Of a stretch of DNA of 59,843 nucleotides, positions 33,436 to 42,836 are shown in pieces (positions within the stretch are counted from its first letter, which is position 1; each line of letters starts with the position of its first letter). The position numbers and the translations under genes are program-made. Origin of the DNA: RUG12461 sp045657665 (GTDB lineage: Bacteria; Bacillota; Clostridia; Lachnospirales; Lachnospiraceae); the NCBI GenBank assembly GCA_045657665.1, contig JAZOTN010000007.1:1-59843 (forward strand), given 5' to 3'. The notes under the pieces are model-generated. The model was given only the letters and a program-made list of their open reading frames with translations, was not told the origin of the DNA and ran no database searches.

Positions 33436-34536
33436 TCAGACGTTAAACCGGAACAGGATAATATCTCCGTCCCTGACCACGTAATCCTTTCCTTCCAGAC
33501 GGATGAGTCCCGCTTCCTTTGCCTTTGCCATCGTGCCGCAATTCATCAGGTCATCATAGGAAACCACTTCCGCCCGGATGAAACCTCGTTCGAAATCCGT
33601 ATGGATCTTCCCTGCCGCCTGCGGTGCCTTGGTTCCTTTTGTGATCGTCCACGCACGGCTTTCGTCCTCTCCGCTTGTCAGGAAGCTAATCAGCCCGAGC
33701 AACGAATAGCTTGCCTTGATCAGTTTATCGAGACCAGATTCCTTAAGTCCCAGGTCCTCAAGGAACATCGCTTTTTCCTCGTCGTCCAGCTCCGAGATCT
33801 CTTCCTCAATTTTCGCACAGATCGTAAACACTTCACTGTTTTCCGTCTTCGCATATTCACGGACTTTTCCGACCTTATCGTTACTGCTGCCGTCATCCGC
33901 CAGATCCTCTTCTGCCACGTTCGCTGCATAGATCGTCGGCTTTGCGGTCAAGAGGTTATATCCGTTAAACCATGCGGCAAGCTCCTCGTCCTCCGGTACC
34001 TGGAACGTCTTTGCAAGCTTCCCTGCCTCAAGATGCGCTTTGATCTCCTCAAGGAGCGCCGCCTCTTTTCCGGCCGTCTTATCCATTTTTGCGGTTCTAC
34101 CGACCTTTGCGATCCTTCGCTCCAGAATCTCCAGATCGGAAAAAACAAGCTCGAGGTTGATCGTCTCGATATCCCTGACCGGATCGATCGAACCGTCGAC
34201 ATGCACGATATTGGAATCCTCAAAGCAGCGCACCACGTGCACGATCGCATCCACCTCACGGATATTTGCAAGGAACTGGTTACCAAGTCCCTCTCCCTTG
34301 CTCGCGCCCTTTACAAGCCCTGCAATATCAACAAATTCGATCGTTGCGGGTGTTGTCTTTTTGGAGTGATACATCTCCGTCAATACGGAAAGCCGCTTAT
34401 CCGGCACCGTTACGACGCCGACATTCGGGTCGATGGTCGCAAACGGATAGTTCGCCGCCAGCGCTCCGGCTTTGGTCAGTGAATTAAAAAGTGTGCTTTT
34501 GCCTACGTTCGGCAGGCCGACGATTCCTAGTTTCAT
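33436..34536 (-). CDS. ychF: Redox-regulated ATPase YchF/OLA1 family
   Basis: 366 residues from ATG 34536. G1 motif is GLPNVGKSTLF (about 7-17), G3 DIAGLVKGASKGEGLGNQFL (20 residues, about 70) and a C-terminal TGS-like domain (FLTSGEDESRAWTI, GKDYVVRDGDIILFRFNV). A P-loop protein of the Obg superfamily that prefers ATP and binds ribosomes. Single gene with own terminator. Confidence 0.96.
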   Translation of the reverse strand: MKLGIVGLPNVGKSTLFNSLTKAGALAANYPFATIDPNVGVVTVPDKRLSVLTEMYHSKKTTPATIEFVDIAGLVKGASKGEGLGNQFLANIREVDAIVHVVRCFEDSNIVHVDGSIDPVRDIETINLELVFSDLEILERRIAKVGRTAKMDKTAGKEAALLEEIKAHLEAGKLAKTFQVPEDEELAAWFNGYNLLTAKPTIYAANVAEEDLADDGSSNDKVGKVREYAKTENSEVFTICAKIEEEISELDDEEKAMFLEDLGLKESGLDKLIKASYSLLGLISFLTSGEDESRAWTITKGTKAPQAAGKIHTDFERGFIRAEVVSYDDLMNCGTMAKAKEAGLIRLEGKDYVVRDGDIILFRFNV

Positions 34537-34938
34537 AATATATATTTCTCCTTCTACAAAGTGCATGTTTACTGTATTTTCCGATTAGTACACAAAAGCT
34601 CTGTCACCAATTCTCACCAAATGCTTGTTTTCAAATACTGATCAACACAGTGTTTATCTGGCTTTTCACAGGTTGTATAAAATGGTGATGCATTGGTGAA
34701 AGCCTTTTGTATATTAACATATTTCTTTTCATTTCTCTAGTTGGCAGATTATCGATAATCTGTAAGTAAAATTTTCAATAAAATCATTTTCTATTGCCAA
34801 AAGCATTTCATACATCATAGCTTTTCTTTCAAGACTGCTGGTAAACTCACTCACTTTATTTTCTCCCTCCGTCTATCAATTTGCGTCATTATTAGTTAAA
34901 TCAAGCTAATTTTGAGCCACTATACAGATCAGCAACTC
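34537..34938. other. 402-base intergenic stretch with one small frame
   Basis: AT-rich. Apart from the 41-codon frame described separately I see only short imperfect repeats (CACCAATTCTCACCAAATG near 34606; its inverse CATTGGTGAAAG near 34691). It is a likely boundary between core and accessory DNA. Confidence 0.5.
34729..34854 (-). pseudogene. 41-codon frame, possible truncated N-terminus
   Basis: GTG 34854 with GGAGGGAG ten bases upstream, reading VSEFTSSLERKAMMYEML and then AIENDFIENFTYRLSIICQLEK before TGA. A good ribosome site and protein-like composition suggest a once longer gene cut after about 40 codons, but it could be a genuine small protein. No family assigned. Confidence 0.35.
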
Positions 34939-36192
34939 TTATCTCTTAAAATACTTTGTCCCTCTACCTGCCCCATATTTTGTAACATACCCTGCATCAG
35001 CCAATACATTCAATACTCTTACTGCCTTATCTTTACTCCAGCCTAGCTTCTCCGCTATTTCACTACTACTATAACGAATTCCTCCACCGAGCAAATCTAA
35101 CACTTTATTTCCATCAGAGGTAACTTCTGCGGTCGCTGTTAAAGTCGGTAATATAACTGTAATGGAGTTGTCCTTGATTTCAAAGCATGGCTTTGTTTGA
35201 CAGTTTTTATACGCATCTACGATTCGCTTTATTCCAGTACCAAACATTTCTATATAATGTAATCTAAAGAAAACATTTCCCAATACCGGATTTCTCAGCA
35301 TTGAAATGCTACCATTCAAATATTCTTCCTCACTTATTCCACTTGGCAAACCTCCAGGAGAAGAAACTTCTATTCTGTCCTCAAACATCGATATTCGAAT
35401 ATTAGCATTAACATCCCATGTACGATGAACTAACGCGTTTGCAACAACTTCACGAAAAGCTTTTTCAGGAATTTTTTCAATCGTCTCTCTCTTTACACCT
35501 TTGATTTGTTCATATTGATAATATCTTCGATAGGTCATAACAGCATTATCATACTGTGCAATAACAGACATATGGATAAAGCTTTCCCTGTCTAATATTT
35601 CATCAATAGATTTTCCAAAACGCGCCATATCAATACCAGGAAAAACATTATTATCTGATAATAATGAAGCTGCATTGTTCAGTCTGCCATCTTTCGTATA
35701 AAAACCTAAGGTTCGAAGCGTATCATCATTAACTTCTGTAATCCCAAGTTGATCGATAAGCTTTTCCTCAAGCTTAGAAAAAGTCATATCATTATCATCA
35801 TTGGGCAATGATTCAAAATAAAGATTATTTCCTTCCAGCGTAAGTCGTTTTAATTCAACCTGATCAACCTCAATTGAGGCAGTATCGATTCTACGATATG
35901 CTTTTCCCTTATAAAGATACGGCTTATATCGGCCTTCACTTACATCTAAAGTAATTACATTGTTTTGTCTATTTATTGAAAGCGAATACTCAGGTTTGGG
36001 TGATATTGCATCATTGATCTTGTTTTCAATATCTAAACATTTTTGATCAGGATTATCCACGCCTACACTTTTCCCATCATCCGCAATCCCAAACATTATT
36101 TTACCTGTACAAAAATTTGAAAAGGCACTAACTGTCTTCAAAAAGGAATTTGTTATTTCTGATTTATACTCTAATGTTCTTGTTTCCTTCAT
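34939..36192 (-). CDS. Schlafen/AlbA_2-type ATP-binding transcription regulator
   Basis: 417 residues from ATG 36192 (GAGGAGGG seven bases upstream; TTG 36198 rejected). N-terminal AlbA_2 domain TRTLEYKSEITNSFLKTVSA and FGIADDGKSVGVDNP (residues about 5-60), a middle region with FREVVANALVHRTWDVNANI and RIEVSSPGGLPSGI (ATPase-like C-terminal domain of the RecG-like group), and a C-terminal winged helix (SSSEIAEKLGWSKDKAVRVL). It probably represses itself through the palindromic operator over its promoter. Role may be regulatory or phage-defence related. Confidence 0.85.
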   Translation of the reverse strand: MKETRTLEYKSEITNSFLKTVSAFSNFCTGKIMFGIADDGKSVGVDNPDQKCLDIENKINDAISPKPEYSLSINRQNNVITLDVSEGRYKPYLYKGKAYRRIDTASIEVDQVELKRLTLEGNNLYFESLPNDDNDMTFSKLEEKLIDQLGITEVNDDTLRTLGFYTKDGRLNNAASLLSDNNVFPGIDMARFGKSIDEILDRESFIHMSVIAQYDNAVMTYRRYYQYEQIKGVKRETIEKIPEKAFREVVANALVHRTWDVNANIRISMFEDRIEVSSPGGLPSGISEEEYLNGSISMLRNPVLGNVFFRLHYIEMFGTGIKRIVDAYKNCQTKPCFEIKDNSITVILPTLTATAEVTSDGNKVLDLLGGGIRYSSSEIAEKLGWSKDKAVRVLNVLADAGYVTKYGAGRGTKYFKR

Positions 36193-36221
36193 TACCAATC
36201 CCTCCTCTTCGCTTTAATACA

Positions 36222-36250
36222 ATAATAGGACACGCGCAACGTAAATGCAA
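36222..36250 (-). promoter_or_regulatory. Promoter of AlbA_2-type regulator
   Basis: Minus strand TTGCAT (36245-36250), 17-base spacer, TATTAT (36222-36227). The -35 box lies inside one arm of the operator. Confidence 0.7.
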
Positions 36251-36279
36251 CGTATTTTTTTGCGTTGCATTTACGTTGC
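36236..36279. promoter_or_regulatory. Operator: 17-bp inverted repeat
   Basis: GCAACGTAAATGCAACG (36236-36252) and its exact inverse CGTTGCATTTACGTTGC (36263-36279), 10 bases apart. Each arm contains two GCAACG/CGTTGC-type elements, so four half sites in total. Confidence 0.8.
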
Positions 36280-36341
36280 AATAATAATACTACATATTTC
36301 ATGCCTGCCCATTAAATAATTACAGCAAAAACATAGAAATA

Positions 36342-36375
36342 GGGCAGCCATTCTGTTAAGAACAACTGCCCTTTT
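36342..36375 (-). terminator. Terminator-like hairpin
   Basis: GGGCAG (36342-36347) and CTGCCC (36366-36371) with inner TTCT/AGAA pairing. Lies downstream of the flavin-barrel gene on the minus strand; the U tract there is weak, and TTTT is on the plus side. Confidence 0.5.
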
Positions 36376-36453
36376 ATGTAAGTTCTACGTAAAAAACTCG
36401 TGATTCCAGCCCCTAGTCAACATTCCCAATTTGAGGATAGCGCAAATCCCCAT

Positions 36454-36900
36454 TCATCTGCGGCGTATTTCTACCCGAATTGTGCGCGGTAAGATGATTT
36501 TGCCACCAGAGAAAAAAGTCCTTGACATTTGCTCCATCAGCATCAGATACTCATCTGTAAAAGGCTCCACCATGGCAGCCTCGCCCTGCACCTGTAAGCT
36601 CTTCAGCTGACCGAATCCGCCGTAAGGTTCGAAAATGGCAATGCCCACATTCTTATTCTCCTTCAGACCCTTAAACTTGAGCCCTCCTTCGGAAAAAAAG
36701 TAAAAGCAACCCTTCACATAGTTATATTCAATCGGTGTGTTGCGCACCAAATCTGCTGATGCCGTCGCCAGCGCACAAGTATTATGTGCAACGATGAAGG
36801 CTTCAATCTTTTCTTTTAAATCTGCTGTCTCCATATGAACAGAGTCGCGGTCACGCTCTATCCAATGAGAAGCAGCCAAATCGTAGTCTGGTTGGTACAT
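36454..36900 (-). CDS. Pyridoxamine-5'-phosphate-oxidase-like flavin-binding protein
   Basis: 148 residues from ATG 36900 (GGGGATGACAAA upstream). Split-barrel pattern: NTCALATASADLVRNTPIEY, CFYFFSEGGLKFKGLKENK and VGIAIFEPYGGFGQLKSLQV. These small proteins bind FMN or F420-like cofactors and reduce or oxidise unknown substrates. Precise role cannot be told. It precedes the ABC-2 genes in reverse order and is probably transcribed separately. Confidence 0.8.
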   Translation of the reverse strand: MYQPDYDLAASHWIERDRDSVHMETADLKEKIEAFIVAHNTCALATASADLVRNTPIEYNYVKGCFYFFSEGGLKFKGLKENKNVGIAIFEPYGGFGQLKSLQVQGEAAMVEPFTDEYLMLMEQMSRTFFSGGKIILPRTIRVEIRRR

Positions 36901-36984
36901 TTTGTCATCCCCTATACATATTCCTTCTTTTCCTTGGATGCGTAACATTCATCGAAATAAGATTTCAACTACTCGGATTCCCGC

Positions 36985-37950
36985 TCATTCCCCATATGCG
37001 ATCCTGATGATATCGTCGATCCCGGCTTCTTCAATGGATACATCCCGGACGGGCCGCAGCTTCGAAAGCTCCGCGATGAGATCTGCGGCTGTCGTATCGT
37101 TTTTCATAAATTTGTATTTTGCAATATTGCCGTCATGCTCGATCATCTCACAGGACGGATGCTCCGGCGCTGTCTCGTCATAGTATTCCACAACAAGCGT
37201 CTTAAACGGCGCGATCCTGTCAATGATCTGCGAGAGATTTCCGTCCTCCATCATCACACCGTGATTGATAATGATGATCCTTTCGCAGAGCTCCTGAATA
37301 TCCCCGAGATCATGGGTGGTGAGGATCACGGTTGTTTTCTTTACTTCATTGATTTCTTTGATGAATTTCCGAAGCGCGAATTTACTGGAAACGTCCAGAC
37401 CGATCGTCGGCTCATCCAGAAAGAGCACGGAAGGAGAATGCAGCATCGATGCCACGAGATCCCCTTTCACCCTTTGTCCCAAAGACATCTGCCGTACAGG
37501 CTTGTCAATGATCTCTTTGATTCCGAGGATGGAATCCATCACATCCAGCGTTTCTTCATAGTCCGACTGTTTGATCCGGTAGATATGCTTCAACAGTTCG
37601 AAGCTTTCCCCCAATCGAAGATCCCAGTTGAGCTGTGACCGCTGCCCGAAGACCACGCCGATATTTCTCACCACTTCTTTTCTGTGTCTGGTGATGTCTT
37701 CCCCACCGATCAATACGTTTCCTTTTGTAGGCGTCAGGATCCCGGACATCATTTTGATGGTCGTGCTTTTTCCCGCGCCATTCGGCCCGATAAACCCGAC
37801 GATCTCTCCGGCGTCAATGTGAAAAGAAAGATCCCGGACCGCATGGATCAGTTCACGTCTATTTGTGAAAAGGCTTTTCACGGCACCACGGATCCCGGGC
37901 TCCTTTCGTTTAAACGTATAGTCTTTGCATAGATTTTGTACATCAATCAT
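36985..37950 (-). CDS. ABC transporter ATP-binding protein, ABC-2 exporter
   Basis: 321 residues. Walker A GPNGAGKST (about 55-63), Q-loop RSQLNWDL, signature MSLGQRVKGDL (about 160) and Walker B VLFLDEPTIGLDV (about 181). A C-terminal extension of about 75 residues follows. It pairs with two six-helix permeases directly upstream on the same strand (2-4 base gaps), a COG4586/4587/3694-type exporter. Substrate unknown. Confidence 0.93.
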   Translation of the reverse strand: MIDVQNLCKDYTFKRKEPGIRGAVKSLFTNRRELIHAVRDLSFHIDAGEIVGFIGPNGAGKSTTIKMMSGILTPTKGNVLIGGEDITRHRKEVVRNIGVVFGQRSQLNWDLRLGESFELLKHIYRIKQSDYEETLDVMDSILGIKEIIDKPVRQMSLGQRVKGDLVASMLHSPSVLFLDEPTIGLDVSSKFALRKFIKEINEVKKTTVILTTHDLGDIQELCERIIIINHGVMMEDGNLSQIIDRIAPFKTLVVEYYDETAPEHPSCEMIEHDGNIAKYKFMKNDTTAADLIAELSKLRPVRDVSIEEAGIDDIIRIAYGE

Positions 37951-37952
37951 GA

Positions 37953-38783
37953 TCAGTTCCCGGCACTTTCATATTTTTTCAGTCCTGCTTTGAAATATGC
38001 TCCTGCAAGAAGCATCATCAGGATCCCGATCAGTAAGGTAAGAAACGGCGCAAGCATTCCGCTTGCGAAACTGTTCCCGATTCCCAGCAGACTTGAAACC
38101 GGATAGAAGGAGACCCAGCCGATGGGGATCAGGAAAGTCAGGATAAACTGGATACTCTCAGGATACATGGAGATCGGGTACATCGTGGTCTTGTCCATGA
38201 TCTCCTGCGTATATTGGCCGAAGTCCACTGCATTTCTCGTATGGAACGAGGTACTTCCGATCAGGATATAGATCCCTCCCCTGATCAAAGTGGCTCCGAC
38301 CAGCATGACGATCACCTGCAGAAGAAACCAACCGGTAACATGTATCTGACATTTTACGCACCCGTAAACGAAAACAAGGATTCCCGGGATCAGATCCGTG
38401 ATCCCGAAGATATTGATGTTTGTAAAAAAGAACTGATACAGCACCCCCAGCGGTCTTGTCAGATACCGGTCAAATTCTCCTTCGATCACATAATAACCCA
38501 TGAACCATCCCTGCACAAAAAAGATCATCGAAAGGGCATGGGAGATCACGGAGATTCCGTACAAAAAGGCAAGCTGCCCGTAATTCCAGCCATTGATCTC
38601 TCCGAAAGCTTCCACCACAAACTTGATCGTGGCAAAGCCCACAATAAACTGCAACGGATTCGAGATCAGCCATCCTGCGATGTTGGAGGGATATTCGATG
38701 ATCGTCATAAATGCCATTTTGATCACATGCAGCGTCACTTCGAAATAGTGGCCGAGTTCACACAACGCTTTTTTCATTCTCAA
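37953..38783 (-). CDS. ABC-2 type permease
   Basis: 276 residues with about six hydrophobic segments (LQFIVGFATIKFVVEAFG, GQLAFLYGISVISHAL, ILVFVYGCVKC, VIVMLVGATLIRGGIYIL, FILTFLIPIGWVSFYPV, FLTLLIGILMMLLAGAYF). Contains the conserved SFHTRNAVDFGQY loop of this permease family. Second membrane half of the exporter; start overlaps the stop of the next gene by four bases. Confidence 0.9.
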   Translation of the reverse strand: MRMKKALCELGHYFEVTLHVIKMAFMTIIEYPSNIAGWLISNPLQFIVGFATIKFVVEAFGEINGWNYGQLAFLYGISVISHALSMIFFVQGWFMGYYVIEGEFDRYLTRPLGVLYQFFFTNINIFGITDLIPGILVFVYGCVKCQIHVTGWFLLQVIVMLVGATLIRGGIYILIGSTSFHTRNAVDFGQYTQEIMDKTTMYPISMYPESIQFILTFLIPIGWVSFYPVSSLLGIGNSFASGMLAPFLTLLIGILMMLLAGAYFKAGLKKYESAGN

Positions 38784-39571
38784 CCTCCCTGTACCATGAC
38801 TTTTTTTGTGACCCGATTATGGACAAAAAGGAAGAGCCCGCAAAGGAGAAAAAGCCAGATGGACTGTATCCCCATCTGCATCAAATGCTCTGCGCGGTCT
38901 CCTTTCCCGATATAGATACTGAGCGGGAGCTGGTAAATATAAACAAACGGAAAGGCGCCAAGCACCTTGGAAACTGCGGGCGGGAAAAACCAGAGGGGAA
39001 TGATGCTGCCCGAAAGCAGCCGGATCAGATGTTTTTTCACCTGAATCAGGGCATCGATATTCACTGCCGTAAATGCGATCATGCCAAACAAGGCCGAGAT
39101 CAGCCAGTTGATCAGAAAGGACAGGACGACAGAAAGAATAAAGAGCGGAAGATCCCGAATGTCTGCCATTTTGGGCACTTTGATCAAGAGACATCCAATG
39201 ATCAGGATCGGCAACATGTTCTGAAAAAACAGAGCAATGATATTTCCGATATCCTCAGCAAAATAAACACCGAAGGGATTGATCGGCTTCATCATGTCTG
39301 TAGCCACCGTTCCTTTCTCAACACTCCGTTGGATCCTTCGCTCCACATTTGTGATAAAGAGAACTGACAGGAGAGAAGAAACGATGATATAGGTCAACAT
39401 GCCGTCTGCATCCACCCCACCTACATCGCCCTGACCAGCATATAAGGCCTTCCAGAAAAAGGCTGATGTGATCATAATGATCGTCTGCATGAGAATATTG
39501 CCGTAAACATTAAACTCATACGTCATGCTCTTGATGATCTGTGTTTTGACAACGTAAAGGTACTTTTTCAT
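38780..39571 (-). CDS. ABC-2 type permease
   Basis: 263 residues with about six membrane segments and a short cytoplasmic N-terminus (MKKYLYVVKTQIIKSMTYEF). First gene of the exporter operon. The pair of dissimilar permeases with one ATPase makes a heterodimer exporter. A loop with NVERRIQRSVEKGTVATDMMKP is typical of this permease. Confidence 0.9.
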   Translation of the reverse strand: MKKYLYVVKTQIIKSMTYEFNVYGNILMQTIIMITSAFFWKALYAGQGDVGGVDADGMLTYIIVSSLLSVLFITNVERRIQRSVEKGTVATDMMKPINPFGVYFAEDIGNIIALFFQNMLPILIIGCLLIKVPKMADIRDLPLFILSVVLSFLINWLISALFGMIAFTAVNIDALIQVKKHLIRLLSGSIIPLWFFPPAVSKVLGAFPFVYIYQLPLSIYIGKGDRAEHLMQMGIQSIWLFLLCGLFLFVHNRVTKKVMVQGG

Positions 39572-39688
39572 TGGAAGATCGCCATTCTTTTATTTCAAAA
39601 TCTTATCCTCTTTCGTTATCATACCACAACGAATTCTTTCCTGCCTGTTTTTCTCTGTCGGTCCTTTTTCTCCCGTTTCTTTTGAAAA

Positions 39689-39750
39689 GAGCTATGAAGA
39701 CCAATCTCGGTCCCTCATAGCCCCTATATTGAATGGTAGCACCAAACAAC
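39689..39750 (-). repeat. Array-associated hairpin element, copy 1
   Basis: Minus strand TTGTTTGGTGCTACCATTCA, then a stem GGGGCTATGA/TCATAGCTC with inner GACC/GGTC. Followed by the remains of a ribosome site (CGGGAGAAAAAGG) but no gene. Same element at 47743-47803 and 52710-52773. Confidence 0.8.
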
Positions 39751-39755
39751 CTATT

Positions 39756-40031
39756 TTATTTTTTCGTATCAATCTTTCCGGAAACCAGCTCCGACAAAGC
39801 ACTGGAATAATTTCCGCTGCTCGTATAGATTCCACCGGCGCCGGCTGCAGCATAGCTGATGGAGTTCCCTTTCGCGAACATCTTGGAAGCATAGGAATTC
39901 GCACCGGTAAACAGAGACTTCAGATCGGAGATGTTAGCATTCTTCAGCTCATCCTCGTCAAGCTCCAGCTTGTTCCCGGCAGCAATGCTGATTCCTGCTC
40001 TGGAAAGCAGATTTTCTGTAAGGGATCAGTT
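39756..40031 (-). pseudogene. Truncated copy of the 48.5-49.3 kb array protein
   Basis: The frame from about 40031 to TAA 39756 encodes LTENLLSRAGISIAAGNKLE to ALSELVSGKIDTKK, the last 90 or so residues of the intact gene at 48529-49320, with a few substitutions. The 5' part is gone; upstream of the break (40031-40130) lies an unrelated frame remnant YVREALSAAGDIVIKSMMSG. The copy still has the hairpin element after it, so a whole array segment was once here. Confidence 0.88.
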
Positions 40032-40149
40032 TACCATTGAGGTATACAAGATACCCGCTCATCATAGATTTTATGACAATATCACCGGCTGCAGATAAAG
40101 CCTCACGAACATATGTCTGTCTGTGTTATATAAAAGACCTGTGAATTTG

Positions 40150-41346
40150 TCAAGACGATCTGTTTTTCCTATCCATCTGCTCTATCCAGTCACAGATAAC
40201 ATCTATCGTCAGCTGCCCGTTGCCGACATTGCAGTGGTTCTGGGCATCTTCCTTGTCGGTGAAGAGGCGGAAAGTAAGTGATCTTACGTTTTTGAGCATA
40301 TTGATCTCACGACCGATCAGCGTATAATCAATAAAATGGTCACCGTTTGCTCCAAGAATCAGCATATCCTGGGTGATCTTATCGGCTACCGGTGCAAGAT
40401 CATACAGCTTCAGTTTCTTCGCGTAAGAGTATGCGTCCTTCGCCTCATACGCATAGCATCCGTGCTTGATGCCCCAGTCGATGATCGGGGATTTTTTTGC
40501 CTTTTTACCGAAAACAAGATTAAGCATCGGACGGGCATGAAGCTTCATCAATATATGAAAAGCCTTTTGTACATTTGCAGGCTGCATACTTACAAGAATA
40601 TCCTGAAAGCACGGAAATACCGACCATGCGACCACCTTCGTGATCCTCTTATCAAATGCCGCGGCTCTGGGAGCAAGATATCCTCCGAGGGATATGCCGA
40701 TGATTGTCACATCCTCCAGCTTGAAATAGTCAAGGATCTCTTTTACCGGTTTCTCCCACTCGTGAGTAAAGTGCATCCCCTGCTCTCGCATCACGCCGCC
40801 CTGCCCGGGTCCTTCAAACATATATACCTCAAAACCCTTCTCCTGCATATACAGAACGGTAAAGAGAAATTCTTCAAAATAACTGTCGTTTCCGCCATGG
40901 ATCAGGATCGTTCCCTTGCTCTCTCCCTCCGGTACCACATGCATTACGGGAAGTTTCACATTCTCAAACGGAACGTCTGCTCTCTCGATCCTCGGATGAT
41001 CACCCTCAAAGAAATCCGCATAATATTCATAGAAAAGCTCTGTCGCCTTCTCGTAATACTTCTTCTTATCAGGATCTCCATCATACATGAAGAACTCGCT
41101 CATCCGGTAGTATGCTATCGCATTTCCTGTTCTGCCCTCTTTCATGGCGGTATCACCCAGACCGATCAGTTCCCGCTTCCAGTCTGCACTGTCATGGATA
41201 CTGCCGGCTACCTTCTGCACATCAGAGAGTTCCCCGCCATCCCAGTTGATGACACGGTTAAGCTGGTAATTGAAGTTCGCCTCATCATTCAGCTGATATA
41301 CGCCTCTTTTCAGAACCACAGGTTGATTTACATCATATTTTTCCAT
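40150..41346 (-). CDS. Alpha/beta hydrolase (FrsA/DUF1100-like)
   Basis: 398 residues from ATG 41346 (GGGAGGTC upstream). An N-terminal helical cap region (1-140) precedes the hydrolase core: GTILIHGGNDSYFEEF, FEGPGQGGVMREQG, nucleophile GISLGGYLAPR, and DMLILGANGDHFI with Asp and a later His in EDAQNHCNVGNG. Such proteins cleave esters or act as prolyl-type hydrolases. An AraC regulator directly upstream on the same strand probably controls it. Confidence 0.85.
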   Translation of the reverse strand: MEKYDVNQPVVLKRGVYQLNDEANFNYQLNRVINWDGGELSDVQKVAGSIHDSADWKRELIGLGDTAMKEGRTGNAIAYYRMSEFFMYDGDPDKKKYYEKATELFYEYYADFFEGDHPRIERADVPFENVKLPVMHVVPEGESKGTILIHGGNDSYFEEFLFTVLYMQEKGFEVYMFEGPGQGGVMREQGMHFTHEWEKPVKEILDYFKLEDVTIIGISLGGYLAPRAAAFDKRITKVVAWSVFPCFQDILVSMQPANVQKAFHILMKLHARPMLNLVFGKKAKKSPIIDWGIKHGCYAYEAKDAYSYAKKLKLYDLAPVADKITQDMLILGANGDHFIDYTLIGREINMLKNVRSLTFRLFTDKEDAQNHCNVGNGQLTIDVICDWIEQMDRKNRSS

Positions 41347-41416
41347 TATAAAAGACCTCCCGTTCATGATATTGTCATGATAACAGAAGGACTCATCTCA
41401 AACTTTCAAATAGATG

Positions 41417-42139
41417 CTAACTTTTGATGAATTCCGAGAACGATATGCCGAACATCCGCTTGCAGGTAGCAGCAAAGTGAGAAGGTGAGTCAAACCCGGC
41501 ATTCAGAGCTGCCTCAGTCATATTTCCGGTGTTGCAATAATGAAGATATCCTTTCTTCATTTTCTCAAGTACAAGATACCTGCCAAGCGCAATCCCCATT
41601 TGTTCCTTGAAAAGATGCGAGAGTCTGCTTTCAGACAGACAGACTTCATTGCAAAGCTCCTCCATAATATCTGCGGGTATTGTATTGCTGGTTTCCAGAT
41701 AGGATAACGCCTTCTGTACACGTTCGTCCGTTGCCGGATTAAAACCTTTTTCAATTCCACAAGCTTCAAGCAGTCTTCTGTCAGCTTCCTTCAGATCATC
41801 GGCGCACATCTCCCAAATATCCGCCATACTATTCACAGTAGCCGCATCTATCAGAGAATAATAATTTCCATAAAGAAAGTTCTCCTGGACAGAACGTGCC
41901 ATTTCGCTTGTTGTATCAAGCAAAAACAATAACATATCTCCGGTTTCCGCATATATGGTATGCTCCACATCCGAAGCGATAAATGCTCCCCGGCATTTAA
42001 ATGTATCTTCTCCCACAACACAGGTAAGCTCGCCCTTTATACCGAACACAATATGGGCTGCAAGATGCTTATGTATATCCGGTGTCCTGTATTCCGATCG
42101 TATCAATATATGATCATATTCAAACAGTATGTCAGTCAT
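41417..42139 (-). CDS. AraC-family transcriptional regulator
   Basis: 240 residues. N-terminal cupin-like ligand domain (HKHLAAHIVFGIKGELTCV) and C-terminal double HTH with CNEVCLSESRLSHLFKEQMG and MTEAALNAGFDSPSHFAATCKRMFG, the AraC signature. It lies 70 bases upstream of the hydrolase gene on the same strand and likely regulates it. Confidence 0.93.
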   Translation of the reverse strand: MTDILFEYDHILIRSEYRTPDIHKHLAAHIVFGIKGELTCVVGEDTFKCRGAFIASDVEHTIYAETGDMLLFLLDTTSEMARSVQENFLYGNYYSLIDAATVNSMADIWEMCADDLKEADRRLLEACGIEKGFNPATDERVQKALSYLETSNTIPADIMEELCNEVCLSESRLSHLFKEQMGIALGRYLVLEKMKKGYLHYCNTGNMTEAALNAGFDSPSHFAATCKRMFGISFSEFIKS

Positions 42140-42179
42140 ATCAATACTTTAACCTCCACTCCATTATATCGGAATAACC

Positions 42180-42788
42180 TTAAGACTCCTTTACCAAATC
42201 ATACATAAAGCTCTTTTCGCCGAGCTTTCGTGTATTGATATGCTTCATACCGATATGTTCATACTTGTCTTTCTTGAGCTTTGCATCTGTTGAGACGATG
42301 ACCGGCAGGTTGCCCTGTTTTGCCACTTCAAATGTAGTCTCAACAAGCGGCCGCATAAAGCCTTTGCCCTGATGCTCCTTCTTTACTGCCAGAAGTTCGA
42401 TCTGGACAAACTGCTTCTTACTGTCACGATATGTCTTTTCAAGACTTGCCCCGCCTGCCTGAAACTTCTTGATAATATCGCTGAAATTCTTAAGGCCGAG
42501 CGCCCTTGCCATTCTCCAGACCATCTTGAACATTGCTATACCGGGATACGGATGCGTTGTATCTGTCAGGATAAGTATTCCTTCCTTTTTGTCAGACGTT
42601 GCGTATATGCCATCATACTCATTAGCCGTCTTTATCATGGCCACCAGATATTTCACCAGACTTGTTCTGTCCGGATAACCGGGATAATACGGAACCATCC
42701 CGATCTCCTCTGCGCCGTAATCATAGTAAGCGAACACCTCTGCAAACTCTTTCATCTCCGCCTCTGTCAGTTTCACTTTGTTAAGCAT
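42180..42788 (-). CDS. GNAT-family N-acetyltransferase
   Basis: 202 residues. The acetyl-CoA region is IELLAVKKEHQGKGFMRPLV (about 131-150), with the Q/RxxGxG/A motif as KEHQGKGF. N-terminal LTEAEMKEFAEVFAYYDYGA. It is divergent from the TetR gene across a shared regulatory region, so is a plausible target. ATG 42788 follows AAGGAGG. Confidence 0.88.
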   Translation of the reverse strand: MLNKVKLTEAEMKEFAEVFAYYDYGAEEIGMVPYYPGYPDRTSLVKYLVAMIKTANEYDGIYATSDKKEGILILTDTTHPYPGIAMFKMVWRMARALGLKNFSDIIKKFQAGGASLEKTYRDSKKQFVQIELLAVKKEHQGKGFMRPLVETTFEVAKQGNLPVIVSTDAKLKKDKYEHIGMKHINTRKLGEKSFMYDLVKES

Positions 42789-42799
42789 AGTGATCCTCC

Positions 42800-42828
42800 T
42801 TGAAATCCTTTATGATTCCAAGTATAAT
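42800..42828 (+). promoter_or_regulatory. Promoter of the TetR-family gene
   Basis: TTGAAA (42800-42805), 17-base spacer, TATAAT (42823-42828). Confidence 0.75.
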
Positions 42829-42836
42829 CGTCATAA

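Noticed and set aside
40336..41427. Plus-strand open frame of 363 codons
   Set aside because: Antisense to the alpha/beta hydrolase; no ribosome site or recognisable domain.
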